Shown here piece after piece: positions 33,289-44,394 of a stretch of DNA of 64,000 nt (its first letter is position 1; the number at the start of each line of letters is the position of its first letter). The position numbers and the translations under genes were made by a program. The DNA is taken from the NCBI GenBank assembly GCA_029531795.1, contig JAPEIS010000003.1, positions 2,294,001 through 2,358,000 of the forward strand, given 5' to 3'. Source of the stretch: Sclerotinia nivalis (lineage: Eukaryota > Ascomycota > Leotiomycetes > Helotiales > Sclerotiniaceae). The notes under the pieces were generated by a model. That model was not told where the DNA came from, made no database searches, and saw only the letters and a list, made by a program, of their open reading frames with translations.

Positions 33289-36017
33289 GTCAATGATTTA
33301 TGCTGGCGTTATGATTGAGGTTTGGAATAGGAAGGAGTGACGTGAGATCTTATGAAGTTGTTTGGTTGCGGGGAATGCCGAGGCTTCTTGAGTTGAGCTC
33401 AGACCACCATAGAACCAACAACACCACAAACACTCAACATCAACCTCATCTTAACTGAATACAGGCTGCTCCTATGTTCTTGTTTGAATGTTCTATATCT
33501 AGGTGTTCATGGTTGAAGGTCATCACAATACACTGGCTGAAGTTGAGAATCAAAGCTACCATTCAACCCTCAATTGATATCACCGTCTCGAAGAGACATC
33601 CATCTACTCAATTGGTCGACGACGTAAAGATCTTGCCGTATGTTATTCCAAATGAAATGGCATAAGGAACGAATATCCTCCGGCTCAGGAGAAGTTTTAA
33701 CTTTAAGAACATTCATATATGTTGACTATCTTGGCCGCTTGGGCGATCCTACCTGCTCGAGCCAATGCTCACACCAACATGACGATCGATTGGACTTCCC
33801 ATTCGAACAATTATTTATTTCTATCTCTATACATCACACGTCCAGAAGATAAGCCGTAACATACCACCCCTGACTTTTTATTTCTGCGCGTAGAAAAATC
33901 TTGTCGCGTCATATTTCCGGTTCAAGCTATGCAAACGACCATAGTTGGTGCCATGAAAGCTTACTGAAAGTTTGGCAAGTTGTCTGCCTCGGGCAAATAA
34001 GCACTAGCATCAGGAGACACATCACTCCATGATTGCATCTAGTCGTAAGAAGTGTTTCGGCTATCTTCCGATTGCATCATTGGGATCTTTATCCCACAAG
34101 GTTGCCATGATAGAGCGTCAGCAAGTCTCTCTCCAAGCTGAATTTACTGAGGTTTCAGACTCTGTTATCGTTATCTGCTTGGATTTTGAAAGCTAGAAAT
34201 TAACAGCCCCCGCCACGGTGCTTTCTTGAAAGGCGGTAAGGATCGCGTTGGTGGTCGTCTCCTTCTGGGAATTCGCTTTTGCAAAGAGACGAGAAGCGGT
34301 CTTGATTTGGTAGTAGCAACAACCTCGAGACGGAAATTGTCTTCTTATGCACCATAGAAATAGACTAAGTCAGAAGATTATTTACCTTTAGTATGGTAAC
34401 AGTCTATCTATATCAAATCCTCCAGTAGAACAAACGGTCAACAGCGACGGTACACATACCGCTAGCCTTGAAGTGGTTCAGGAACCAGGTGAATATTTGC
34501 ATACTTTGAGCTTTACACGAAGTCTAAAATGTTCTGAAGCAAATATTCCAACAGCAAGGAACAACCAGCTACTAGTCTTGTTTGGCCATTTCCATCATTG
34601 TGGCGGCTCAAAACGAGATCCATTTTATCAGCATCCGAGTGAAAAATTCCTCATGAGCACCAGCCTTAGAGAATTGAGATATGTGGTTTTGCTTCAAAGT
34701 TTCCTTCTGTCATTAGTTCTTATTCGTGTTAATAAATGCGCGCAATAAGCTATGTAACACTTTGGATGCAAAGAGAAATTGCATTGTATGTGAGATTTGA
34801 GAGGTCGGAAAATTCGAATAGGATTTAGAGGGGTCTGTGGGAAGGGGGTAGGAGATAGTGAAGATGAAATTGTGAAATATGAAGGATTATCAAAACGACA
34901 AATCTTAGTTGCGGTATGAGAGTGTAGATGGAGATAGAAAGAGTGAGATCGATGGTTATCAATATGGGATGATGACTAATGTGGAAAGATTGTAGGATAC
35001 CTTGCGAAAGGCATTGCAGTCTAGGGAAATGCTATTGTACTCATGGCCTTGCGGTCTTTTGTTTCCTATGATGAGTATGTATGGCGGAGACTGGGCCGCT
35101 GAAAATAATAGGCGGCAGGAAATCCGCCATGAAGTAGTGTCTAATGGTGAGTATATGGCCTGTACTATCCGATCTGAAAGGTGAAATCCTAACTACTACC
35201 ACAACAGCCGTTCTCAGGTGGTAGAAAGCAACAATAAGATATTGTGAATTTTAGTCCGAGCAGTTATATGCCAATGATGGTGGGTTTCCAAGTCCATACT
35301 GGTTTATGTTTTTAAGTGAGTGCTGCTATGTATTTTAAAATAAGGTGTTTCCAGACATCGTAATTGTTTAACCGACCCTTTTCTCAAATCTAACAATTTC
35401 ATATTGGTCAATTCGAAAATATATAAAGATAATCGGCATCCCCCCAATAGTTGAGTCGCACAATCAAAGAGAAATTAACAATTTTTTGGAATTTTTCTGC
35501 ATTAACTTTTGGCAAACCATGAAGATCGAGAAAGAAAAATGTACTATCGGCATGGAATTAGCTCAGAATACCAAAGCCCGGAAAAAAGAATCTCATTAGC
35601 CTCGAATTCTCCGCATCTCGTGATCAAATTTACCTTCCTGGATGGAATACATGAACTCTATAGGACGCGAATCACATACCATACGTGTCGGCATACCTTC
35701 GACAACAAGTCCTATGCTTAATTTATCCAAGTTGGAGAGTTCTGATAGGGTGGATCGAAACTAGCTACTCGACTTGGTATAATCCGGCATATTTTGAGTT
35801 ATGCTAAGGGGATTTGAAAACCCTTAACGCCAACTAGTCATGCTTGTAGTCAGAAATTGTATCTGCACTTTTTTTTTTCTTTCTCATATATATATGCTGC
35901 CAAAACCTGTTTCCTCATTCCAATCCATATTACCACAAACCTTGAAACTCCCAAATCTGATTCAATCTAGTACAAAAACCTTCAACATGTCTCACTCACG
36001 TCTCTCCAAACACTGCC
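33289..36017. other. 2.7-kb spacer, nothing recognisable
   Basis: Several short plus-strand ORFs (33474, 33640, 34473, 35002, 35509) lack domains, low-complexity bias or joinable splice sites. The immediate 5' flank of the 36018 gene has a TATATATAT run at about 35886. Confidence 0.5.
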
Positions 36018-36516
36018 ATGTACGCGTTCAAACGCAACAAAACCGCGCCTTCCAAACCTCAAGATCTCTCCGTCCATCCCACAACCAAAGGCGCGATATC
36101 TCCCCCCATCAACTCCTCGCACACCAACAATCCTCGATCCCATCGACAATGACCAAACAGCTTGTCGTCTCCGCGGTAACCAACCACGCACCACTCCCGC
36201 ACGCACCATCGTCGTCCCATCAACTCCTCGCGCCTCAGAAACGACCACTAGAGTGGGGTTCTCACTTGAAGAATTCTTTCGGGGGCCATGGATCTATATG
36301 TGCAGAAAATCCGACGAGGCGGATATCGCCAAGATGTGCGATTCTCTTTATAGGGCGGAACCGGGACTCCTTGCTACTCCGTGGAAGATTAATAACCTTC
36401 TTGCGCATATTATGGAGAATGATGATAATTTTCATTACAGTAGGGAGGATAAGGAGGAAGAGGTTGAGAAGTGGTTGGATGGGGTGGAGGAGCTGGATTT
36501 GGTACGACGGGATTAG
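36018..36516 (+). CDS. small conserved-looking protein with a poly-C frameshift
   Basis: Two frames together look like one gene. Frame A starts at ATG 36018 (MYAFKRNKTAPSKPQ) and hits a stop at about 36150. Frame B, one base later, is open from 35971 to 36516 and has the coding-like C-terminus VGFSLEEFFRGPWIYMCRKS ... ELDLVRRD, but no ATG before that part. The frames overlap across a run of six C at 36102-36107; one C fewer would join them in the sequence context SPPSTPR. PSTPR then occurs twice. No intron of credible length gives the same join. The product would be about 165 aa, with a disordered N-terminus and an acidic helical C-terminus. Sequencing error, allele-specific frameshift, or programmed slippage are the options. 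No family recognised. Confidence 0.5.
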
Positions 36517-37965
36517 TGAATGGAGGATATTGATGATGGGTTGACTTTTTTGGAGCGGAGTCGCCAATGTGAACCGTACGATGTGGTATATAGGGGGATT
36601 TTACCTATCGTGACTTTTCAATGCTAAAAGGGTGTATTTGGTAATTTTTGACATTTTAAGGGAGTACATGGGACGGGATATTTTTTGGATATGGGTTACG
36701 TCATTCATCGGTATAAAAATGATGATTTTGATATTTCGGGGGTGTTGATTGGATATCTTTGGATATGAGTTATGTCACGGGTATATAAAATTGATAATTT
36801 GAATAATTTTACTTACTTTCTATAAATTCTATAAATATAACTTTACCCTACCTCATCATTGTTCAATTCATGAATCCAAACTTCAAAAATAAAAATATCA
36901 AGAACATAAGATTATCTATCTATATATCCTCGATCCCCATGTCTTCTAATCGATAGGAGAATGTTATTCCATCATTCCATTCTATTTTTTGAGATTTTAT
37001 TAACAGTGACGGTGATGTGATATTATATACTCATAAATATGAAATAACGTCAAAACCCAAAATAGAAAAGAGATCTACATCTTTCAAATCTCGTATACAT
37101 ACAAGTGCAGCCCTAGCCCTATAGTATCATTTACACACACACATCAGTTTTACATACAAAAAACTAGAATCTACCACGGAAGAACAGTTTTCGGACGGAG
37201 CTGATTAATCGATGAAGGGTATGGGGATGGGGTACTGATAAAATAATACCTGTTGTAACTCGTAGGATCTTACCATAGTACGCTGTAAATAGGAATTATG
37301 GAAAGTGTGGAAATTTTGCGGGTGATATCGTGGTGGTAAGTACTAGGTATCCTCTCAATAGCATGACTGACTAATACCAATAACCTCCATCTCTCTCTCT
37401 GGTACTTGTTGGGATGAGACCTGTTCGCACAAAACTGAGATTTGCAACAAATGTATTCAAGAGACTTTGATTGGAAGGACTATCTGAAGACTATTAGGTG
37501 GGTGTGTTAGTCGATGTGCTAAAATGGTGTTAAGTTACCTAGGTACCTGGGTAGATAAACGTGGTTCATTTGTTACTGGATTGGTTACTAGATTAGTGAG
37601 TGGATGGACTACTCCGTATTGTATGGGGGTATGTAATTGGGATTGAATGTAGAGGGGGTTTAATGTGTGAGGGTTTGTAGATATTCGTAGTTGAGGACAA
37701 GGTCTCTTTTCTCTTGATGTAAACTAGATGTAAGACTGGGATATTAGATAGGGCTAAAGTGGTATGGAAGGTATTGCTGCTTGGATTTATTTCCAAAGTA
37801 CATTTGGTATGGTGTGCTCCAAGCATAAGATTGATTTGATAGGTAGGTAAGTAAGTATGCAAGTAAAGCAAGTATCAATAACTTTCGAAAAATCCCCTTG
37901 ACGTCTACCACATCCTCTGCTAGTCGATGTATTAATGGCTACTCTATCCTTTATACCCCACCTAT
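36517..37965. other. spacer, AT-rich, no supported gene
   Basis: 3' flanks of two convergent genes. Contains short TAGGTA/TAAGTA repeats near 37840-37860 but no coding region that I can support. Confidence 0.5.
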
Positions 37966-38677
37966 TTAATTCTTTCCTTGCCAATTGTAAACCAATCTAA
38001 CCTTCAACACTTCATCTCCTTTCTTAACCACCACCCTCCTAGTATAATATCTCTTCCCATCAATAATCGCAAACCCCCAGATCTGGCTTGCTGTCCACCC
38101 CCTCTCCTCATTAACACCATAACTCTGAACATGTCTTTCCCCATTCGGACCACTATTTTCCTCTTCACCCTCTAACCAATCCTCTTTCAAAAACGCATCA
38201 TCATCTACTTGTTCTAAAGTACAAAATCTAGATTTTGCGGAAACATTCCCGAACAGATGATCTTCGTGAGCTCGAGGAACCCAATCAAGTGTTCGATCCT
38301 CAGATGTGCCTTTGATGCCGCCAGTGGCAGTTTGGTCAATGTCGATGTGCGGAATGTTGTTTTCGTCTATGTATTGTTTGACGTGAAGAGTTACGGTTGC
38401 GAGGGAGATGGCTTTGCGGGTCCACCAGCCTACTCCTTGGAGGGCGAGGACTGCATCAGGATCGTCGGAGAGGGTTTTGTTCTAAAGGGAGTATTAGTGG
38501 GTTGAAGATGGTGGATCAAGATTGATATGCGATAGCGGGTTTGGAGCGTGTGGCCATGTTGACGGGATTGATAGCAGAGACGGAAATAAAGTATGAGAGT
38601 GGTGTGAGACATGTATATCTTACCATAACCCAATCTCCACTTAGATCCTTCAAGGTAACTTCTGGTGGTGCAGACAT
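37966..38677 (-). CDS. small calycin/lipocalin-like fungal protein
   Basis: Two exons: 38677-38624 (MSAPPEVTLKDLSGDWVM) and 38481-37966, separated by a 142-nt GTAAGA..TAG intron, 189 aa in phase 0. The pattern 'L.G.W.mNKtLSDD.DavLaLQGvGWWtRKAI' near the N-terminus, repeated beta-strand-like stretches (ATVTLHVKQY, HIDIDQTATGG) and the C-terminal RRVVVKKGDEVLKVRLVYNW fit a single-domain antiparallel beta-barrel such as lipocalin/fatty-acid-binding proteins. That fold call is inference. No signal peptide, so probably cytosolic. Such proteins are common single-copy genes in filamentous ascomycetes, but no function is known to me. Confidence 0.75.
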
Positions 38678-39686
38678 TGTATGATGAAATTTGTATTGAA
38701 AGTTTAGTGTTGGTTGATGTTGATGTCAAGGTTGTTTGGGATCTCTAGGTATAATGCGGGGTAGCTGTGTGCAGGTATATGTAACGTGGAGAAGTAAGTT
38801 TGGCGATATGCTGGTTGGACAGATAACGAGAGTCCAAGTAGGAAAGGGAAAATCAAAAGAGAAGAATAAAACAAAAGAAAATAAACTTTAATACTTATAT
38901 CTTACAATACCCAATGGCGCCATGATCTGTACCTGCAGAAAGTACTCCGGACATGCCACAGATGGCAAAATCACAAGCATTAGTACTAACATTTTGATAT
39001 ATTCTCATCCCATCACCTCGGTACTTGCTGACATAAATTGTAGAGGAATCGGCTCACATGTGTTCTCGGCATCGATTGAGACGTACGGAGTAGGTTAATG
39101 AACCGTGCGAATGTTACCCTGGTAGACGCGGTAAGAGGGGTTCCGATAATAGAGTTGAATGGTGGAGTAATAATTGCTCCGAAATAAGAATGGATATGTT
39201 GAACAACTATATCGTAAAGGCTTTGAGAGCTTAGTTGTCATTCAATTATCATCCCCGAGCACCTTATGGATGAGGTGAGTGTGCTTGAAGAGAAGATGGG
39301 GAACAAATTCATGATCCAAAAGACTCTTTGTGCTTGCTCATACAGAAATATGTCACTAGCACCAATATTAGAGTGATCGTAGGTTTATCAATATATGGTT
39401 CAAGTTTAGCCAGTTTTCAACCAATCAAAAATAATTTAATCGGCAAACCTGGGGTTTGTGGATTTTCCGTGCTCCGATATCGATCCCAAGAAATAATTTC
39501 TACCTGGCTCATACTTGAAGCTGTGGTGTCGACTACTTGGAAAGTCTCAATTGCTTTCATTTCTTTTGTCTTTGCTTTGAAGAGAAGTACAGGTTAACTT
39601 TCATACTTGTCTTCTTATCCTGAAATTTCAGCATCAACAAAGACAAAAGTTGAAGTAATTAATTTTACTTACAACATCCCTCAAAT
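38678..39686. other. divergent spacer upstream of ILV3
   Basis: About 1 kb between the calycin-like gene and ILV3; presumed promoters of both. No gene supported; the 89-codon ORF at 39328-39597 is not credible. Confidence 0.5.
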
Positions 39687-41567
39687 ATGCTCTCACAATT
39701 GAGAACGAGGGCAAATGCCTCTCTTCTTACCTCAAGAAGAGCTTCACAATATGTGTAAGTATCTGCAAAGTCTTGTCCTTTCCAATTGACTAACTTTATA
39801 TCAAGACGCTCTTTATCTTCTACCTCATCTCTCCGCACATCCTCGGATGACTCAGAACCAAAACTCAACAGAGTCTCATCTACTATCACACAACCAAAAT
39901 CACAAGGTGCTTCGCAGGCAATGTTATATGCTACTGGAATGACCGAAGAAAGATTAAATAAAGCACAAGTTGGTATTTCCTCAGTATGGTGGTCAGGGAA
40001 TCCTTGCAATATGCATTTATTGGAACTCAACCACAAAGTAAAGGAAGGAGTTGAGAGAGCTGGTTTAGTAGGATATCAATTCAACACCATTGGAGTTTCG
40101 GATGGTATTTCTATGGGTACAAAGGGTATGAGATATAGTCTTCAATCAAGAGATTTGATTGCGGATAGTATTGAAACTGTTATGGGTGGCCAATGGTATG
40201 ATGCAAATATCTCAATTCCTGGATGCGACAAGAATATGCCCGGTGTTATGATGGCAATTGGAAGGATTAACAGACCATCTCTTATGGTTTATGGTGGTTC
40301 TATTAAACCAGGATGTGCCACAACTCAAAACAATGCAGATATTGATATCGTTTCCGCATTCCAAGCCTACGGACAATTCATTACTGGAGAAATTACGGAA
40401 GAACAAAGATTCGATGTTATTCGTCATGCTTGCCCAGGTCAAGGTGCATGTGGTGGAATGTATACTGCAAACACAATGGCATCAGCAATTGAAATTATGG
40501 GAATGACACTTCCTGGTTCTTCTACCAATCCAGCGGATTCCAAGGCTAAATTACTCGAATGTTTCGCAGCTGGTGGCGCCATTAAAAATCTTCTTAAAGA
40601 AGACATCAGACCTAGGGATATCATGACTAGACAAGCCTTCGAAAATGCTATGGTTCTTGTTACCATCACTGGAGGATCTACTAATGCTGTTCTTCATCTT
40701 ATTGCTATGGCAGATGCTGTAGAAATCAAGCTCACGATTGATGACTTCCAAGCTGTTTCTGACCGAACACCTTTCCTCGCAGATCTCAAACCATCCGGTA
40801 AATACGTCTTCAATGATCTTTATAGTATCGGTGGTACTCCAGCTCTCATTAAACTCCTCATCAAAGAAGGTGTTATCGATGGATCAGGAATGACTGTAAC
40901 TGGTAAAACTCTCGCCGAGAACGTCAAGGATGTTCCCGATTTCCCATCCGATCAAGAAATTATTCGTCCATTCTCAGCTCCCATCAAAGAAACCGGTCAT
41001 ATCCAAATTCTACGTGGTTCCCTCGCACCAGGTGGATCTGTCGGTAAGATTACCGGTAAAGAAGGATTACGATTCGTCGGAAAAGCCAAGGTTTATGATG
41101 CTGAAAATGATTTCATTGAAGCCCTCGAACGTGGTGAAATTAAGAAAGGAGAGAAGACTGTTGTAGTAATTCGTTACGAAGGGCCAAAGGGTGGACCAGG
41201 TATGCCAGAGATGTTAAAACCATCTTCGGCAATTATGGGTGCAGGACTTGGAAAGGATGTCGCACTTATTACCGATGGACGTTTCAGTGGAGGATCTCAT
41301 GGATTCTTGATCGGACATATTGTACCTGAAGCACAAGTTGGAGGACCTATTGGATTGGTTAGAGATGGTGATAAGATTATTATTGATGCAGAGACCAGAG
41401 TGTTGGACTTGGAAGTTGAAGGTGGTGAGGAGGAATTGGAGAGGAGAAGAAAAGAGTTTGTTGCGCCTCCGTTGAAATATACTAAGGGGACATTAGCGAA
41501 ATACTCGAGATTGGTGCAGGATGCTAGTCATGGATGTATTACCGATGGAGATATTGTTGAGGCATGA
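39687..41567 (+). CDS. ILV3: dihydroxy-acid dehydratase, mitochondrial
   Basis: Exon 1 (39687-39754) encodes [20 protein letters not shown], an Arg/Ser-rich mitochondrial presequence. A 51-nt GTAAGT..CAAG intron follows, then exon 2 (39806-41567), 609 aa in all. IlvD/Edd family signatures: [76 protein letters not shown] and a C-terminal GCITDGDI. Cys near 90, 163 and 238 match the iron-sulphur ligand pattern. The enzyme converts 2,3-dihydroxy-isovalerate and -methylvalerate to the 2-oxo acids in valine/isoleucine synthesis. Taking only the long ORF would lose the start codon: its upstream end is intron sequence. Confidence 0.96.
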
Positions 41568-42599
41568 GAGATGAGATGATATCAGATGGGTAAAGGAGAA
41601 GAACAGATGACAACAGAGGATGAAAATAAAGATGTATATGTCAGAAAATTCCGGTCTGGAGCGACAGGAGTAGAACCGGGGAAACAAAATTTCGGTATTT
41701 TTCAATCTATGGCTTATTTAATTCTATGATAAAAGAATGAATAGCAAGTCTAATTTCGAAACTTAATTAAATGAATGGCTTTGAAATGAATCCATAGCAA
41801 ATGTGAATCTCTCATACCACAATCCACAGCCTGAACATCCGATCATCATATTAGATCTTCATTCGGGTAGGAAGATACTCGGTCCGGAGAGGGGTGGGGA
41901 TAAATTTCCCGGTTGATATTGTTAATACTCAGGATTGGAACATTGAGGTTGCTTTTTGGGAATTGTGCTATATTAGAGGTAGATCCCCACCAACATATCA
42001 TCTTCCTTTCACCAATCATTTTCAAGTTTAACTCGCGCCCGAAGTATCCTATACATAGTTAAGACTATTCACAGTAAAATGCTCGCAATCTGACACCCAT
42101 GAGCTTGTTTATCTACGTATTTATAAATAGGTATAAGAATGTAGTGATTCGAGTAACTCTTCTCTTTTCTGCTCCGTGCTGAGAGGGGAAGCAGGATATG
42201 AGATATGTTGATAGCTATTGTCTGTTGATTGGATGATGATTTTTGAATAGCTGTTTGGAAGGTTAGCTTGAAGTTTGAAGTTGGATTGGGGTGTTTGAGC
42301 TAGAAGCGATGCCTAAATGGATTGATTGATTGTTGAAAAAGTTGTGGTGCGTGGAAGGTACTGTTGAGTGAGTGTTGGGGCTCGAAAAGGTAGGATATTT
42401 TAGATTTGATTTTACGCTTAGTTGGACCATTTGCTAGAGTGAGCGAGATGGTATATGAACGGCCAGAGAGTTGTTGGAATAGTTGGCGCTCTTCTCGCTT
42501 CGGTAAATGTAATATAATGGCTTCGCTCTCCAGTTCATACTCTTCAGTTATACAGTCACTGATGAGAGCAAGATAGATGTCCTGGTCGGAGTCGGAGTC
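41568..42599. other. spacer downstream of ILV3
   Basis: 3' flank of ILV3, then unassigned sequence leading to the inverted-repeat element. No gene supported. Confidence 0.5.
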
Positions 42600-43003
42600 C
42601 AGGACTGCGCAACGGGTACCCGCGGAGCGGATAATGACTCTGGTGGGTTATCCGTGGGTAACCCGTTGGCGGGGCGGATAATTGAAGAATTTGAATGGGT
42701 ACCCATGGGTTATTTGCGGATTATCTGCGGATATCCATCAACCCGCAGATAATCTGCGGGTTGATGGATAATTTGGATAATTTATGAAAGATTAGTATAA
42801 AAATTAGTATAATATTTTGGGAATAGCTTCAAAAAATAAACGAGTATCCATCCACTAATCTACAGATTATTTGCGGATAATCCACCAGTCCATAGGTTAA
42901 TGGGTTATCTGCGGGTTAACGGGCTATTTTAAAACCTCAATGGATAACCCACGGGGCGGATTACCCACGGGTTGCGGGTTGCGGGTTATTTCTGCGCAGC
43001 CTC
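42600..43003. mobile_element. MITE-like non-autonomous DNA element (hAT-like ends)
   Basis: About 400 bp bounded by imperfect inverted ends: CAGGACTGCGCA at 42600-42611 and the complement of AGGCTGCGCAG at about 42992-43002. The interior is packed with variants of GGGTTATC, GCGGATAAT and GGGTTACCC on both strands and contains a 39-bp near-perfect palindrome. No ORF. Short terminal repeats with CTGCGCA and subterminal GGGTTA/CCGCGG arrays are reminiscent of fungal and plant hAT-derived MITEs (inference). A clear 8-bp target-site duplication was not found. Confidence 0.6.
42732..42770. repeat. 39-bp palindrome (19-bp arms, 1-base centre)
   Basis: Perfect inverted repeat beginning TATCCATCAACCCGCAGAT and centred on base 42751. 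Transcribed or single-stranded, it would form a long, nearly loopless hairpin. Lies in the middle of the MITE-like element. Confidence 0.9.
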
Positions 43004-43007
43004 AGAT

Positions 43008-43032
43008 TCATCATCATCATCATCATCATCAT
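43008..43032. repeat. (TCA)n microsatellite
   Basis: About eight consecutive TCA triplets immediately outside the right end of the MITE-like element. Confidence 0.9.
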
Positions 43033-43099
43033 GTCCAGCGATGGGTTGATACACCTCAAGGGCGGCTTATATGCAAACCCAACTTAGTCATCATGAATG

Positions 43100-44037
43100 G
43101 GTGGTAGGTTATAAGTGTCCACGAAATCCCGCAAATGAAGAAGGGTAATTTGTGAAATATTGCATTGACGACGCAAAAATGCCATAAGAGCGTGACCCAA
43201 ATGTCCCGGCACAAGGTCTCTCGCCAAATCATACCAAACCCCAGGCAAGGATGCGGAGATTTCGTCCTCTTTTGAACACTTCTCCTTGTAGGCGTGAAAC
43301 GCGTTGCATCCTTGCCCTATATCAGCACGACATGTTGACTTGTAATAGACTTAGCAGACAGTAGGCAATATCTTCTGATCGAGTCGTTCATGGCATGGCA
43401 GTCTTCGAAAATTTATGACCCGACTGAGGCGTCACAAACAGTAGGTTTATATTTTGAGTACTCAATTTCAATGTTTGTAACTCCTACTTAGAAGATGCAT
43501 GCTTGTTGTGGAGACATCAGCCATTCGCGATTCTTCGTCCTCAGATTCGAATTCGCTGTCCATTGCTGAATCTAAGAGAACCAACTCCCATCCCTCATCA
43601 AAGGAAACGATGCTCTAGGCGCAAGAAACTCTGGCGATTTCTGTCCTCGAATGAGCCAACGACTTTTCCGAGATATAGAATCGTCCTCATATGGATCTTG
43701 GGTCCGGAGGAACATCTGCGATGTGGACGTATACATAACACACATTAACGTCGTTATACCAAGCGCACATAGAGTTGAGAGATTCGGATAACTCGGTGTT
43801 GCTACTTTTGCCTATACAACAAGTATCGATCCAAAACAATTCGTAGCAATCAAGTATCGCCTCCCGACAACAACCTTCAATCTTCGCGTAACTTTTCCTG
43901 TGTTTGTGTCCAGCATTCAAGAGATTTTGGGAAGTCACCTCTTCTTCGCTCCCAGTATGGGATAAAATCGCATGTGAGGGGATATTGGTGCCTCTGAATT
44001 CCTTCAATTGACGAGCGAGGACATTGACTAGAGGCAT
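43100..44037 (-). pseudogene. decayed HET-domain (heterokaryon incompatibility) gene
   Basis: Starts MPLVNVLARQLKEF and keeps classic HET pieces: IPSHAILSHT, KIEGCCREAI, FWIDTCCIGKSSNTELSES, then a frame change near 43700 into DPYEDDSISRKSRWLIRG, where the usual WTLQEL motif is replaced by unrelated residues. Further along are EGW-type and DIAYCLLSLLQVNMS remnants (about 43375-43330), an in-frame TGA at about 43322, and RLQGEVFKRGRNLRILAWG, then the SFAGFRG end piece. At least two frame changes and several stops make it non-functional. HET proteins trigger cell death on non-self fusion. The intact HET gene starting at 44395 is divergent and belongs to a different HET subgroup, so this is not simply a truncated copy of it. 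Confidence 0.8.
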
Positions 44038-44394
44038 TTTCACATCGCCGGCCTGAAGATACAAGCCATCACAACGTCAGAATTACTAAATTCCTATGCC
44101 AAGGCTTTTTGGATGAGACGTCGTGGGGATTGGTATAGGTTGGTGTTCACGAAAGCTTAAATTGGTGAAAGATAAAGAAAAGGTTTCTCATTGGAACTCT
44201 TCCGTTGTGATTTCAGCTCTAAATTCAACTGGAAAGATTCACCGCAGAGAGAGACAGATGATGAGTTGATATGTTTGACGGATGGCACCTTGGCGCACGT
44301 GGAGATAAGACATCGTGATGGCCAACTTCTCTACTGGCGGAGTTTGGTGTGACTACTTTGCACTGCCCACAATGAGCGACCTGGAACCACAAGC
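44038..44394. other. 357-bp divergent spacer between HET pseudogene and HET gene
   Basis: Presumed former bidirectional promoter. No other feature seen. Confidence 0.4.

Noticed and set aside
35840..36544. 234-codon plus-strand ORF starting at 35840
   Set aside because: Its C-terminal part is Ile/Arg/Trp-rich in the wrong frame; the adjacent frame ending at 36516 has the better protein-like sequence.
37593..37984. Two minus-strand ORFs downstream of the calycin-like gene
   Set aside because: Low-complexity, beyond the natural stop at 37966, no splice link.
43090..43360. Open minus-strand frame reading about GQGCNAFHAYKEKCSKEDE
   Set aside because: Looked like a protein, but the neighbouring frame gives clear HET remnants (DIAYCLL, RLQGEV), so this is a by-product of the pseudogene.
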